From: Albimonas sp036154955
GTDB taxonomy: Bacteria > Pseudomonadota > Alphaproteobacteria > Rhodobacterales > Rhodobacteraceae
Reading direction: 5' to 3'
DNA length: 64,000 nucleotides
NCBI GenBank assembly: GCA_036154955.1
Contig: JAYZWL010000016.1
Span: 1 to 64,000, forward strand
The notes under the pieces are model-generated. The model was not told the origin of the DNA and searched no databases. It saw only the letters and a list, made by a program, of their open reading frames with translations. How positions within the stretch are numbered: position 1 is the stretch's first letter; each line of letters begins with the position of its first letter. Position numbers and translations under genes: made by a program. Below, piece by piece: positions 33,117-43,296 of the stretch.

Positions 33117-33154
33117 GGGTCCGGGCGGGCAGCGAGGACATGCCGCCCGGACCC
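33117..33154 (-). terminator. Perfect 12-bp stem-loop after smoE
   Basis: The arms 33117-33128 and 33143-33154 are perfectly complementary and GC-rich, with a 14-base loop. The element lies 12 bases past the smoE stop and before smoF in the same operon. There is no U-tract, so partial termination or 3'-end protection is likely. Confidence 0.65.
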
Positions 33155-33165
33155 TTCGCGCGGTC

Positions 33166-34482
<1,317 letters not shown>

Positions 34483-34596
34483 CTCGAGGTCCTCCCTGGA
34501 AGCCCGTTGAACGTCTCTGAGCCGGGTCGGCGCGCCTCCCGCGCCATCCCTGCGTGGCGGATTGATAGGAGCGTCGACTGAGTCCGTCAATTATTA

Positions 34597-34611
34597 AATC
34601 AAGTTGATTTT
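34597..34611. promoter_or_regulatory. AT-rich palindrome AAATCAAGTTGATTT, likely ROK regulator operator
   Basis: A perfect 15-base palindrome (7-bp arms, central G) lies in the only AT-rich stretch of the divergent gap, 115 bases before smoE and about 50-60 bases before the ROK gene. AT-rich palindromes next to ROK repressor genes are usual operators, so control of both directions by the ROK protein is a reasonable inference. Confidence 0.65.
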
Positions 34612-34668
34612 GTAATCCGCGGCGCCTATCCCATACCTGCTCGGCAGGGATCAGGGAGGATGCGAACC

Positions 34669-35865
34669 GTGCGAGGCGGGGACACGCGCAAGCTGCGCGC
34701 CTACAACGAACGGATGATCGTTCAGGCGATCCGCAGCTTCGGCCCGCTGTCGAAGGCGGAGATCGCGCGCGCCACGGGCCTGTCGGCCCAGGCGGCGGCG
34801 GTGATAGTCAACGCGCTGCTGGAAGACGGGCTGCTGATCAAGACGCCGAAGGTCCGCGGCCGGGTCGGCCAGCCGCAGACCCCGCTGGCGCTGAACCCGC
34901 GGGGCGCGTTCTCGCTGGGGGTCAAGATCGGCCGCCGCTCGGTCGAGGCGCTGGTGATCGACTTCCTCGGCGCCCCGGTGAGCCATTGGGAGCGGGAGCA
35001 TGACGCCCCCTTGCCCGAGGTGGTGATGGAAGCGGCGCGCGACGGGGTCCGCGCGGCGCTGGACGGGCTGCCCGAGGGCGCGCGCGACCGGCTGGCGGGG
35101 CTGGGCGTCGCCATGCCCGGCCATTTCGACATGTGGTGGGAGGAGCTGGACCTGCCGCCCAACTCGCTCGCCGCCTGGTCGGGGCTCGACCCCGCCGCCG
35201 TTCTCGCGGAGGAGACGGGGCTGGAGGCGATCTTCTGCAACGACGCCACCGCGGCCTGCGCGGCGGAACTGGCGCTGGGCGGGGCGATTTCGGCGGCCAA
35301 CACGCTTTACATCTACATCGCGACCTTCGTGGGCGGCGGCGTGGTCATCGACGGCCAGCTTCAGCACGGGCCCACCGGCAACGCCGGGGCCATCGGCTCG
35401 CTTCCCGTGGCGGGGCGGGACGAGGACGGGCGGCCGCGGCAGCTGATCCACGACGCCTCGCTGATCACGCTGGAGCGGGAGCTGATCGCCGCCGGCCTCG
35501 ACAGCCGCGGGCATATCTACGGCACGGCGGTCGGCCCGGAGGCCGACGCGCTGTTCGAAGCCTGGATGGAGACGGCGGCGGCGGCGCTGGCGCGGGCCTG
35601 CGCGGCGGCCTCGGCGGTGATGGAGTTCGAAATGGCGGTGATCGACGGCGTGCTGAACCCGGCCTGGCGGGACCGGCTGGTCGCGGCGACCGAGGCGGCG
35701 ATGGACGGCGTCAACCGCGCCGGCCTCAGCCCCCTGCGCTTCGCGGCCGGAGAGACCGGGCCGGGCGCGCGGGTGCTGGGCGCGGCCTTCCTGCCGCTGC
35801 ACGGCCGCTTCTCCGCCCAGCCGACGATCTTCCTGCGCGAACTGGCGCGCCCCGCCGAGGCGTGA
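34669..35865 (+). CDS. ROK family transcriptional regulator
   Basis: A regulator of about 398 residues. The N-terminal winged helix (RKLRAYNERMIVQAIRSFGPLSKAEIARATGLSAQAAAVIVNALLEDGLL, residues about 7-57) precedes a ROK sugar-kinase-like domain with NDATAACAAELALG and TFVGGGVVIDGQLQHGPTGNAGAIGSLPV. I favour GTG at 34669, nine bases after AGGGAGG; the ATG at 34660 touches that site with no spacing, though it would add only three residues. Divergent from smoE and followed by a fructokinase, it is the likely polyol- or fructose-responsive repressor of both units. Confidence 0.9.
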   Translation: MRGGDTRKLRAYNERMIVQAIRSFGPLSKAEIARATGLSAQAAAVIVNALLEDGLLIKTPKVRGRVGQPQTPLALNPRGAFSLGVKIGRRSVEALVIDFLGAPVSHWEREHDAPLPEVVMEAARDGVRAALDGLPEGARDRLAGLGVAMPGHFDMWWEELDLPPNSLAAWSGLDPAAVLAEETGLEAIFCNDATAACAAELALGGAISAANTLYIYIATFVGGGVVIDGQLQHGPTGNAGAIGSLPVAGRDEDGRPRQLIHDASLITLERELIAAGLDSRGHIYGTAVGPEADALFEAWMETAAAALARACAAASAVMEFEMAVIDGVLNPAWRDRLVAATEAAMDGVNRAGLSPLRFAAGETGPGARVLGAAFLPLHGRFSAQPTIFLRELARPAEA

Positions 35866-35938
35866 CGCCCCCTTTCGCCCCCGGCACGGATCGTGCAGGG
35901 GGCGGCGGGCGCGCCCTAACCCACGAAAGGACCCGGAC

Positions 35939-36877
35939 ATGACCATTCTCGTTTGCGGCGAGGCCCTGTTCGACGTGTTCGTGGACCAGGAGCATCCGCT
36001 CGGCTTCCGGCTGGACGCGCGCATCGGCGGGTCTGCCTTCAATCTGGCCATCGGGCTGGCGCGGCTGGGGCGGGGCGCGGGGCTGCTGACCGGCATCGGC
36101 GCCGGCGTCATGGGCCGCAAGCTGCGCGGCGCGCTGGAGGCGGAGGGGGTGGAGACGCGCTTCCTCGCCGACAAGTCCGCCCCGGTGACGCTGGCCATGG
36201 TGGAGGTGAAGCCCGGCGGCTCCGCCGAATACGTGTTCCACGGCGAAGGCGCCGCCGACCGCGCGGTGACCGGCGCCGACCTGCCGGACCTGACGGGGCT
36301 TCGGGCGCTGGCCTTCGGCTGCTTCTCCCTGCTCACCCGCCCGACCGGCGACAGCTTCCTGTCGCTGGCCAGCCGGGCGCGGGTCGCGGGCCTGCCGGTG
36401 GCGCTCGACCCCAACATCCGCGCCAATGTGGAGCCGGACATGGGCGTGTGGCGCACCCGCGTCGACGCCTTCGCCGCCTGCTCGGACATCGTGAAGGTGT
36501 CGGAGGAGGATTTCGAGGCGCTCAATCCCGGCATGTCGCCGGAGGAGGGCGCCCGGCGCTGGCTGGGCCTCGGCGCCTCGCTGGTGGCGCTGACCCGCGG
36601 CGGCGGCGGGGCGGAGGCGTGGACGGAGACGCTGCACGTCGCCTGCGAGGCGCCGCAGGTGGAGGTGGCGGACACGGTGGGCGCGGGGGATTCGTTCCTC
36701 GCCGGCCTGCTGACCGCGCTGGACGAGGGCGGGGCGCTGACCGCGGAGGGGATCCGCGGGCTGGAGGCCGACCGGCTGACCGCCGCGCTGGAATTCGCCG
36801 CCGCCGTCGCCTCGCTGACCTGCACCCGCCGGGGCGCCGACATCCCGCGCCGGGCCGAGCTGCCGCAACGTTTCTAG
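35939..36877 (+). CDS. Fructokinase (PfkB family)
   Basis: A 312-residue PfkB-family sugar kinase. Motifs are CGEALFDVFVD at the N-terminus, IGGSAFNLAIGLARLG (about 30-45), LDPNIRANV and the C-terminal VADTVGAGDSFLAGLL with catalytic Asp in GAGD. It phosphorylates the fructose made by SmoS and MtlK, completing entry into central metabolism. An AAGGAC site precedes the ATG. It lies 73 bases after the ROK gene in the same direction, so the two are probably co-transcribed. Confidence 0.88.
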   Translation: MTILVCGEALFDVFVDQEHPLGFRLDARIGGSAFNLAIGLARLGRGAGLLTGIGAGVMGRKLRGALEAEGVETRFLADKSAPVTLAMVEVKPGGSAEYVFHGEGAADRAVTGADLPDLTGLRALAFGCFSLLTRPTGDSFLSLASRARVAGLPVALDPNIRANVEPDMGVWRTRVDAFAACSDIVKVSEEDFEALNPGMSPEEGARRWLGLGASLVALTRGGGGAEAWTETLHVACEAPQVEVADTVGAGDSFLAGLLTALDEGGALTAEGIRGLEADRLTAALEFAAAVASLTCTRRGADIPRRAELPQRF

Positions 36878-36933
36878 GCGCCTGCGCCGGGATGCGCGGC
36901 ACTGTCGCCGTTCCGTAACAAATCCTCCCGAAA

Positions 36934-36970
36934 ATCTTCGTTAATCCGCGAAGATGGGGCCTGACGCCCC
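36934..36970 (+). terminator. Two adjacent small hairpins after the fructokinase gene
   Basis: A 7-bp stem (36934-36940 with 36949-36955) is followed directly by a 5-bp stem (36956-36960 with 36966-36970) and then TGTTAACGG. Placement fits the end of the ROK-fructokinase transcript, but the lack of a U-run leaves it uncertain. The gap also must hold the promoter of the RTX gene. Confidence 0.4.
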
Positions 36971-37086
36971 TGTTAACGGTTCCCCCGATCCGGACGCGCC
37001 CGCGCGTCCCGCCGTCGTCATGCGCGTCCGCGCAGCCAAGCCGCGCCCCTCCTCCCACCGGGCGCGGGACCGAGGGGAGACCATCC

Positions 37087-40000
37087 GTGTTCACGCTTCA
37101 GATCCTTCACGCCTCCGATCTCGAAGGCGGCATCGACGCCATCGAGAACGCTCCGAACTTCGCCGCCGTGGTCGAGGCGCTGGAGGCCGACGCGGCCGCG
37201 AACTCCATGGCCTCGATCCTGCTGTCGGCGGGCGACAATTTCATTCCCGGCCCGTTCTTCAACGCCGGCGGCGACGTCGCCACCACCCCGGCGCTGGAAG
37301 GCTTCTACAACGCCCTGTTCGGCCTGATCGACGAGGCCGCGCTGCCGGGTTCCGCCGACGCGAACGGCGACGGCTTCTTCGACAACGACGAGATCGACGC
37401 GGCGCTGGCCGCCGACGCGGGCCTGTCGGCCGCCGACGTCTACGTGACGGACGTGAACGGCGACGGCTTCCCCGACTTCTTCGACGAGATCGACAACCAC
37501 GAGGGCCGCATCGACGTGGCCATCATGAACGCGCTGGGCTTCGACGCCTCGGCGCTGGGCAACCATGAGTTCGACGCGGGCGCCGACTTCCTCGAAAACA
37601 TCGTCAACTACGATTCGGAGGAGGGGAACGGGCTGTCCTCCACCGGCTTCGCCCAGCTCCTCGCCGCCTTCCCGGGCCATGTGAACTTCCTGCAGGAGGT
37701 CGACACCCCCGGCGTGCAGTTCCCCTATCTGTCGGCGAACCTGGACTTCTCCGCCGACGGCGACCTGGGCGGGCTGTTCACCGACGCGATCCTGCCCAAC
37801 ACCGACTTCGCCTCCGACCTCGCCTCGGCGCGCGACGACCTGGCCGATCCGACCTTCGCCGGCGCCGATTCCCGTGACGACAAGATCGCGCCCGCGACCG
37901 TCATCGCCCGCGACGGCGAGCGCATCGGCGTGGTCGGCGCCACGACCCAGCTGATCGAGACCATCTCCTCCGTCGGCGACGTGACCGAGACCACCGCGCC
38001 CGGCATCAACGACATGCCGGCGCTGGCCGCGGCGATCCAGACCCAGGTCGACGCCATGGTCGAGGCCGGGATCAACAAGATCGTCCTCGTCTCCCACCTC
38101 CAGCAGATCGCGCTGGAAACCGAGCTGGCGGGCCTCCTGCGCGGCGTCGACGTGATCGTGGCCGGCGGCTCCGACACGCTGCTGGCCGACGAGACCGACG
38201 CGCTGCGCGCCGGCGACGAGGCCGCCGACGGCTACCCGCGCGAGGCGACCAGCGCGACGGGCGAGCCGGTGCTGATCGTGTCGACCGACGGCGAATATTC
38301 CTATGTCGGCCGCCTGGTGGTCAGCTTCGACGACGCGGGCGTGGTGATGACCGACGCGCTCGACGCGGCCGTCTCCGGCGCCTACGCCACCGACGCGGCC
38401 GGCGTCGAACGGGTCGGCGGCGATCTGACCTCCGGCGCCGCGCAGGACGTGGCGGCGCTGACCGAGGTGGTCACCGGCATCGTCACCGCCCGCGACGGCG
38501 ACATCCTGGGCGAGGCCGAGGTGTTCCTGAACGGCGACCGCGCCTCGGTGCGGACCGAGGAGACCAATCTTGGGAACCTGACCGCGGACGCGAACCTCGC
38601 CGCCGCGCGCGCCATCGACGACACCATCGTCATTTCCATCAAGAACGGCGGCGGCATCCGCGCCTCCATCGGCGACGCGGGCGACGGGACCGGGGCGCCG
38701 GGCGCCACGGCCGCCAACCCGGTCTCGGGCAAGGAAGCGGGCCAGATCTCCCAGCTCGACGCCGAGAACGCGCTGCGCTTCAACAACAGCCTCGCCACCG
38801 TGCAGCTGACCCCGGCCGAGCTGAAGATCGTGCTGGAGCATGCGGTGGCCGCGGTGGCCGAGGGCGCGACCCCCGGCCAGTTCCCGCAGGTCGGCGGGCT
38901 CGCCTTCTCCTACGACCCGACGCGCACCGCGCAGGTGCTGGGCGAGGACGGGCTGCCGGTCACCAAGGGCGAGCGCATCGTCAACGTCGCCCTGATCGAC
39001 GAGGCCGGCGAGCCGACCGTGTGGCTGATCCGCGACGGCGAGGTGGTCGACGGCGCCCCCGCCAGCCTCGGCGTGGTGACGCTGGGCTTCCTGGCGACGG
39101 GCGGCGACGGCTACCCGTTCGCGGCCTTCTCGGAGGCGGTGGAGCTGGGCGTGGCGGAGCAGGACGCCTTCCGCGATTACCTCTCGGCCGAGTTCCCGGA
39201 GGGCGGCGACGCCGACTTCGCGGTGGAGGACACCCCGATCTACGCCGATGGCCGCATCATCAACCTGGCCGAGCAGCCCGACCCGCTCGCCGGCGCGCCG
39301 GAGCTGACCGAGACCTTCTTCCTGTCGCGCCGCTGGCAGTATCAGCACGAGAGCGACCCGGAGAACGAGGACAGCCCCGAGGCGGCCTCGGAGGTCGTCT
39401 CCCACGATGACGGCACGCTGGTCGTCACCAACGGCAATCTCGGCCGGATCGACGTGTTGCGCGCCTCCAACGGCACCCTCAAGGGGGCCATCGACCTGAC
39501 CGCCCTGCCGGGCTTCGACGGGGTGCAGTCGGTCGCGATCAGGAACGGCCTGATCGCCGCCGCCATCTCCCGCGCGCCGGAGGCCATCGAGGTGTTCGGC
39601 GAGGAGGTCGCGGCTTCCCGCCCCGGCTACGTCGCGATCTTCGACGCCGAGACCCTGGCGCTGATCTCCACCGCCGACGTGGGCAACCTGCCGGACATGG
39701 TGACCTTCACCGCCGACGGCGCCACCATCCTGGTCGCGGGCGAGGGCGAGTTCAACGAGGACACCGGGAGCGACGACAACCCGCTGGGGACCGTCGCCGT
39801 CATCGACGTGACCGACCCGGCCGCGCCCGCGGCCCGGGTGCTGGACTTCACCGCCTTCGACGGGGCCGAGGACGCGGCCCGCGCCGCGGGCGTCCGGGTG
39901 GCGCCGGGCCTCGACCTCTCGCAGGATCTGGAGCCGGAATACATCTCCGTCGCCCCGGACGGGACCACGGCCTACGTCTCCCTGCAGGAGAACAACGCGC

Positions 40001-42978
40001 TGGGCGTGATCGACCTGGAGCGGGGCCTGATCGTGGACGTGATCCCGCTGGGGACCAAGGACCATTCCGCCCCCGGCGCCGGACTCGACGCCAATGACAA
40101 CGGCGTCGCGGAAATCCGGCTGGTCGAGAACCTGGTCGGCATGTACATGCCCGACGCCATCGCCACCTTCGAGGTCGACGGCGCCACCTACATCGCCACC
40201 GCCAACGAGGGCGACGGCCGCGGCTGGGACGAGGAGCGCGTCGGCGACCTGGCCGAAGAGGGCCTGATCGACGCCGCCGTCGACATCGAGGGGCTGGAGC
40301 GGCTGACCGTCTCCACCACCGACGGCGACGTGGACGGCGACGGCGACATCGACGTGCTGCACAGCTTCGGCGCCCGGTCCTTCACCATCTTCGACGAGGC
40401 CGGGAACGTGGTCTTCGACTCCGGCTCGATGATGGAGGAATACCTCGCCGCCAACTTCCCCGAGCGGTTCAACGACGACGACGGCGAGGACGGGGAGAAC
40501 CGCTCCGACGCCAAGGGCCCCGAGCCCGAGGCGATCGAGGTGGGCCACGCCTACGGCCGCACCTTCATCTTCGTGGGGCTGGAGCGGGACTCGGGCATCT
40601 TCGTCTTCGACGCCACCGACCTCTCTGACGTGACCATGGTCGACTACATGCCCGGCTTCGGGAACGGCGACCGCTCCCCGGAGGTGATCGAGTTCATCGC
40701 CGCGGAGGACTCGGCCTCGGGCTTCGCCCAGATCGCGGCCTCCTACGAGATTTCGGGCACCACCTCGGTCTTCGACATCCTGCCGGCCGAACCGACCATC
40801 ATGCAGATCCAGGGCCGCGGCCATGTCTCGGCCTATGCCGGGCGCACGGTCACGACCTCGGGCGTGGTCACCGCGCTCGATGACAACGGCTTCTACCTGC
40901 AGGACGCGCTGGGCGACGGCGACGACGCGACCTCGGACGCGATCTTCGTCTATACCGGCGACGCCCCGACGGTCGCGGTCGGCGACGGGATCGGGATCAC
41001 CGCGCGGGTGTCGGAATACATCCCCGGCGGCGCGTCCTCCGGCAATCTCTCCACCACCCAGCTTTCGGGGGCGGAGATCGAGGTGACCTCCACCGGCAAC
41101 GACCTGCCGGCGGCGGTGATCCTCGGCGCCAACGGCCGGGCGATCCCGACCGGGCAGGTGATCTCCGAGGCCGACCAGGGCGTGAACCACCAGGAGAACG
41201 CCGGCGACTTCGACCCGGAGAACGACGGGCTCGACTTCTACGAGAGCGTGGAGGGCATGCGCGTCACCGTCGAGGGCGGCGCGGTGATCTCGCCGACCAA
41301 CGCCTACGATGAGACCTGGATCGTCGCCGACGGCGGGGCCGGGACCTCGCCGGGCCTGACCGATCGCGGAACCCTGCTGATCAACGCCGACGCCGACGGC
41401 TACGGCGACCTCAACCCCGAGCGCATCCAGCTCCAGTATGACGACGGCCTGCTGCCGGAGGGCTTCGAGGCCCCGACGCTTCAGGCCGGCGACGTGCTGG
41501 GCGACGTGACCGGGGTCATGGGCTACGACTACGGCAACTTCCAGATCGGCGTGACCGAGGCCTTCGAGGTCGAGACCGCCTCGACCAACGCGGCCGAGGT
41601 CTCCCGCCTGCACGGGTCGTCCTCCAAGCTGACGGTGGCCACCTACAACGTGCTCAACCTCACCGCGGCCGAGGCGGACGGGGATGCGGCGCAGATGGCG
41701 GCCATCGCCGCCCAGATCGCCGGCGCGCTGGGCGGACCCGACATCGTGGCCCTGCAGGAGGTGCAGGACGACTCTGGCGTCGCCGACGACGGCGTGACCT
41801 CGGCCGAAGCCACGCTGCAGGCGCTGGCCGACGCCATCGAGGCCGCCGGCGGACCGGCCTACTCGGTGGTCTCGGCGGAGGTCGCGGACGGGGCCGACGG
41901 CGGCGTGCCGGGCGGCAACATCCGCAACGCCTACCTCTACAACGCCGAGCGGGTGTCGCTGACCGAGGCGATCACGCTGGACGACGCGGCCCTCGCCGGC
42001 TTCGGCGTCGACGCCGCGGGCGCCTTCGAGGACAGCCGCAAGCCGCTGCTGGGCCGGTTCGAATTCGGGGGGGAGGAGATCACGCTGATCAACAACCACT
42101 TCTCCTCGCGTTCCGGCTCCGACCCGATCTTCGGCGGCCCGCAGCCCTTCGAGCAGGGCGGCGAGGATGCGCGCGCGGCCCAGGCCGCGGCGGTCAACGC
42201 GGTGGTGGACGCGATCCTGGCGGCCGATCCCGGGGCGCGGGTCGCGGTGGCCGGCGACCTCAACACCTTCGAGTTCGTCGACGAGATCGTCGAGGACCTC
42301 CAGGGCGTCGGGGCCGAGCAGGTGCTGACCGACCTCGCGTCGCTGTCGTCGGACGACGACCGCTACTCCTACATCTTCGACGGCAACGCGCAGGTGCTGG
42401 ACCACATCCTCGCCTCCGACAGCCTGATGGCGGGGGCGCGGGTGGATTATGTCCACGTCAACACCGACTTCGCCGAGGCGGCCTCGGACCATGACCCGGT
42501 GCTGGCCCAGTTCTCGTTCAACCCCGGCGACCGGATCGGCGGCGGGCGTGCGGGCGAGGAGATCGCCGGAACCGCGGCCGACGACCTGATCCTCGGCCGC
42601 CGCGGCGCCGATGTGGTGACGGGCGGCGCGGGCGACGACGACCTGCGCGGCAACTACGGCCGCGATGCGCTGCGCGGCGGCGCCGGCGAGGACTGGCTGG
42701 AGGGCGGTTACGGCCGCGACCAGCTCTGGGGCGGCGAGGGCGCGGACCGCTTCGTGCTTGCGCAGGGCCGGGGCGTGGACCGGATCCAAGACTTCGACGC
42801 GGCCGAGGACATGATCGTCATCGCCGGCTTCGGCCCGGATGCGGGCTTCGGGGACATCACCATCACCGACCGGCCGTTTCTGGGCCGCGCGGTGATCGAG
42901 ATGGACGGCGAGCGGCTCGCCTCGGTGGTCATCGACGACGCCTCGACGCTGACCGAAGACAGCTTCGCCTTCCTCTGA
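37087..42978 (+). CDS. Giant RTX protein: 5'-nucleotidase-like phosphoesterase + beta-propeller + extracellular nuclease
   Basis: A 1963-residue acidic protein starting at GTG after GAGGGGAGA. Residues about 1-640 form a metallophosphatase/5'-nucleotidase (Asp11 in HASDLEGG, Asp50 in SAGDN, GNHEFD 158-163, then the C-terminal nucleotidase domain with IKNGGGIRASIGD). The usual histidine pair GHTH is replaced by GGSDT. Two EF-hand-like loops lie near 91-104 and 122-136. Residues about 745-1220 resemble the choice-of-anchor-I propeller. An OB-fold region (about 1240-1320) leads to an exo/endonuclease/phosphatase domain with TYNVLNL (1519), ALQEVQ, NNHFSS, GDLNTFE and SDHDPV (about 1800). The C-terminus has RTX calcium repeats and no N-terminal signal peptide, so type I secretion is expected. 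A role in scavenging phosphate from nucleotides and extracellular DNA is inferred. Confidence 0.9.
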   Translation: MFTLQILHASDLEGGIDAIENAPNFAAVVEALEADAAANSMASILLSAGDNFIPGPFFNAGGDVATTPALEGFYNALFGLIDEAALPGSADANGDGFFDNDEIDAALAADAGLSAADVYVTDVNGDGFPDFFDEIDNHEGRIDVAIMNALGFDASALGNHEFDAGADFLENIVNYDSEEGNGLSSTGFAQLLAAFPGHVNFLQEVDTPGVQFPYLSANLDFSADGDLGGLFTDAILPNTDFASDLASARDDLADPTFAGADSRDDKIAPATVIARDGERIGVVGATTQLIETISSVGDVTETTAPGINDMPALAAAIQTQVDAMVEAGINKIVLVSHLQQIALETELAGLLRGVDVIVAGGSDTLLADETDALRAGDEAADGYPREATSATGEPVLIVSTDGEYSYVGRLVVSFDDAGVVMTDALDAAVSGAYATDAAGVERVGGDLTSGAAQDVAALTEVVTGIVTARDGDILGEAEVFLNGDRASVRTEETNLGNLTADANLAAARAIDDTIVISIKNGGGIRASIGDAGDGTGAPGATAANPVSGKEAGQISQLDAENALRFNNSLATVQLTPAELKIVLEHAVAAVAEGATPGQFPQVGGLAFSYDPTRTAQVLGEDGLPVTKGERIVNVALIDEAGEPTVWLIRDGEVVDGAPASLGVVTLGFLATGGDGYPFAAFSEAVELGVAEQDAFRDYLSAEFPEGGDADFAVEDTPIYADGRIINLAEQPDPLAGAPELTETFFLSRRWQYQHESDPENEDSPEAASEVVSHDDGTLVVTNGNLGRIDVLRASNGTLKGAIDLTALPGFDGVQSVAIRNGLIAAAISRAPEAIEVFGEEVAASRPGYVAIFDAETLALISTADVGNLPDMVTFTADGATILVAGEGEFNEDTGSDDNPLGTVAVIDVTDPAAPAARVLDFTAFDGAEDAARAAGVRVAPGLDLSQDLEPEYISVAPDGTTAYVSLQENNALGVIDLERGLIVDVIPLGTKDHSAPGAGLDANDNGVAEIRLVENLVGMYMPDAIATFEVDGATYIATANEGDGRGWDEERVGDLAEEGLIDAAVDIEGLERLTVSTTDGDVDGDGDIDVLHSFGARSFTIFDEAGNVVFDSGSMMEEYLAANFPERFNDDDGEDGENRSDAKGPEPEAIEVGHAYGRTFIFVGLERDSGIFVFDATDLSDVTMVDYMPGFGNGDRSPEVIEFIAAEDSASGFAQIAASYEISGTTSVFDILPAEPTIMQIQGRGHVSAYAGRTVTTSGVVTALDDNGFYLQDALGDGDDATSDAIFVYTGDAPTVAVGDGIGITARVSEYIPGGASSGNLSTTQLSGAEIEVTSTGNDLPAAVILGANGRAIPTGQVISEADQGVNHQENAGDFDPENDGLDFYESVEGMRVTVEGGAVISPTNAYDETWIVADGGAGTSPGLTDRGTLLINADADGYGDLNPERIQLQYDDGLLPEGFEAPTLQAGDVLGDVTGVMGYDYGNFQIGVTEAFEVETASTNAAEVSRLHGSSSKLTVATYNVLNLTAAEADGDAAQMAAIAAQIAGALGGPDIVALQEVQDDSGVADDGVTSAEATLQALADAIEAAGGPAYSVVSAEVADGADGGVPGGNIRNAYLYNAERVSLTEAITLDDAALAGFGVDAAGAFEDSRKPLLGRFEFGGEEITLINNHFSSRSGSDPIFGGPQPFEQGGEDARAAQAAAVNAVVDAILAADPGARVAVAGDLNTFEFVDEIVEDLQGVGAEQVLTDLASLSSDDDRYSYIFDGNAQVLDHILASDSLMAGARVDYVHVNTDFAEAASDHDPVLAQFSFNPGDRIGGGRAGEEIAGTAADDLILGRRGADVVTGGAGDDDLRGNYGRDALRGGAGEDWLEGGYGRDQLWGGEGADRFVLAQGRGVDRIQDFDAAEDMIVIAGFGPDAGFGDITITDRPFLGRAVIEMDGERLASVVIDDASTLTEDSFAFL
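42567..42753 (+). repeat. RTX nonapeptide repeat block
   Basis: Within the giant gene, this stretch encodes successive Gly-Asp-rich nonapeptide-like units (TGGAGDDDL, GGAGEDWLE, GGEGADRF among them), interspersed with GNYGRDAL and GGYGRDQL variants. Such blocks bind calcium and go with C-terminal type I secretion signals. The last 70 residues after it end in AFL, a usual hydrophobic end. Confidence 0.85.
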
Positions 42979-43001
42979 ACGGGACGGCGAGCGGAACGGC
43001 G

Positions 43002-43037
43002 CGGGCCGGGGCGGAGACGCCCCGGCCCGTCGCGTTT
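43002..43037 (+). terminator. Terminator of the giant RTX gene
   Basis: An 11-bp perfect GC stem (43002-43012 with 43019-43029, 6-base loop) lies 23 bases after the stop codon and is followed by TCGCGTTT. The U-run is short, but placement and stability support termination. Confidence 0.75.
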
Positions 43038-43071
43038 CCGGCCCGCGCGCGGCGGGCGGATCGCGCGCATG

Positions 43072-43102
43072 AGAAAACCCGCCCGGGGGTCCCTGGCGGG
43101 TT
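43072..43102 (-). terminator. Terminator of tRNA-Val
   Basis: On the minus strand an 8-bp stem (43102-43095 with 43083-43076) runs into UUUU (43077-43074) and lies about 84 bases past the tRNA 3' end. It should end the tRNA transcript and separates it from the convergent RTX gene. Confidence 0.75.
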
Positions 43103-43185
43103 GATTTCCGTCGTCCTGGAAAAGGATCGGCCTGGGTCAGGGCCTGCGCCGGAGCGTCTCCGGCAGGTCATTCCCGCGAGGGGAA

Positions 43186-43261
43186 TGGTGGGCGGTACTG
43201 GGCTCGAACCAGTGACCCCAGCGATGTGAACACTGTGCTCTACCAACTGAGCTAACCGCCC
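43186..43261 (-). tRNA. tRNA-Val (anticodon CAC)
   Basis: The complete cloverleaf can be folded by hand. The 7-bp acceptor stem is GGGCGGT/ACCGCCC, the D arm contains GCTC-AGTTGGTA-GAGC, and the anticodon stem CAGTG/CGCTG carries the loop TTCACAT. The T arm is ACTGG-TTCGAGC-CCAGT. The anticodon CAC reads the valine codon GUG, common in this GC-rich genome. Discriminator A and the 3' CCA are encoded. It lies between the RTX gene and gph. Confidence 0.97.
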
Positions 43262-43296
43262 GGTGACGCGCCTCTTAAGGGGCGCGCCGGGTGGGG

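Noticed and set aside
37018..42789. Open frame of about 1,920 codons antisense to the giant RTX gene
   Set aside because: It is the opposite-strand shadow of a gene with clear domains. Its composition is Arg/Gly/His/Val-rich filler without motifs, as expected in GC-rich DNA.
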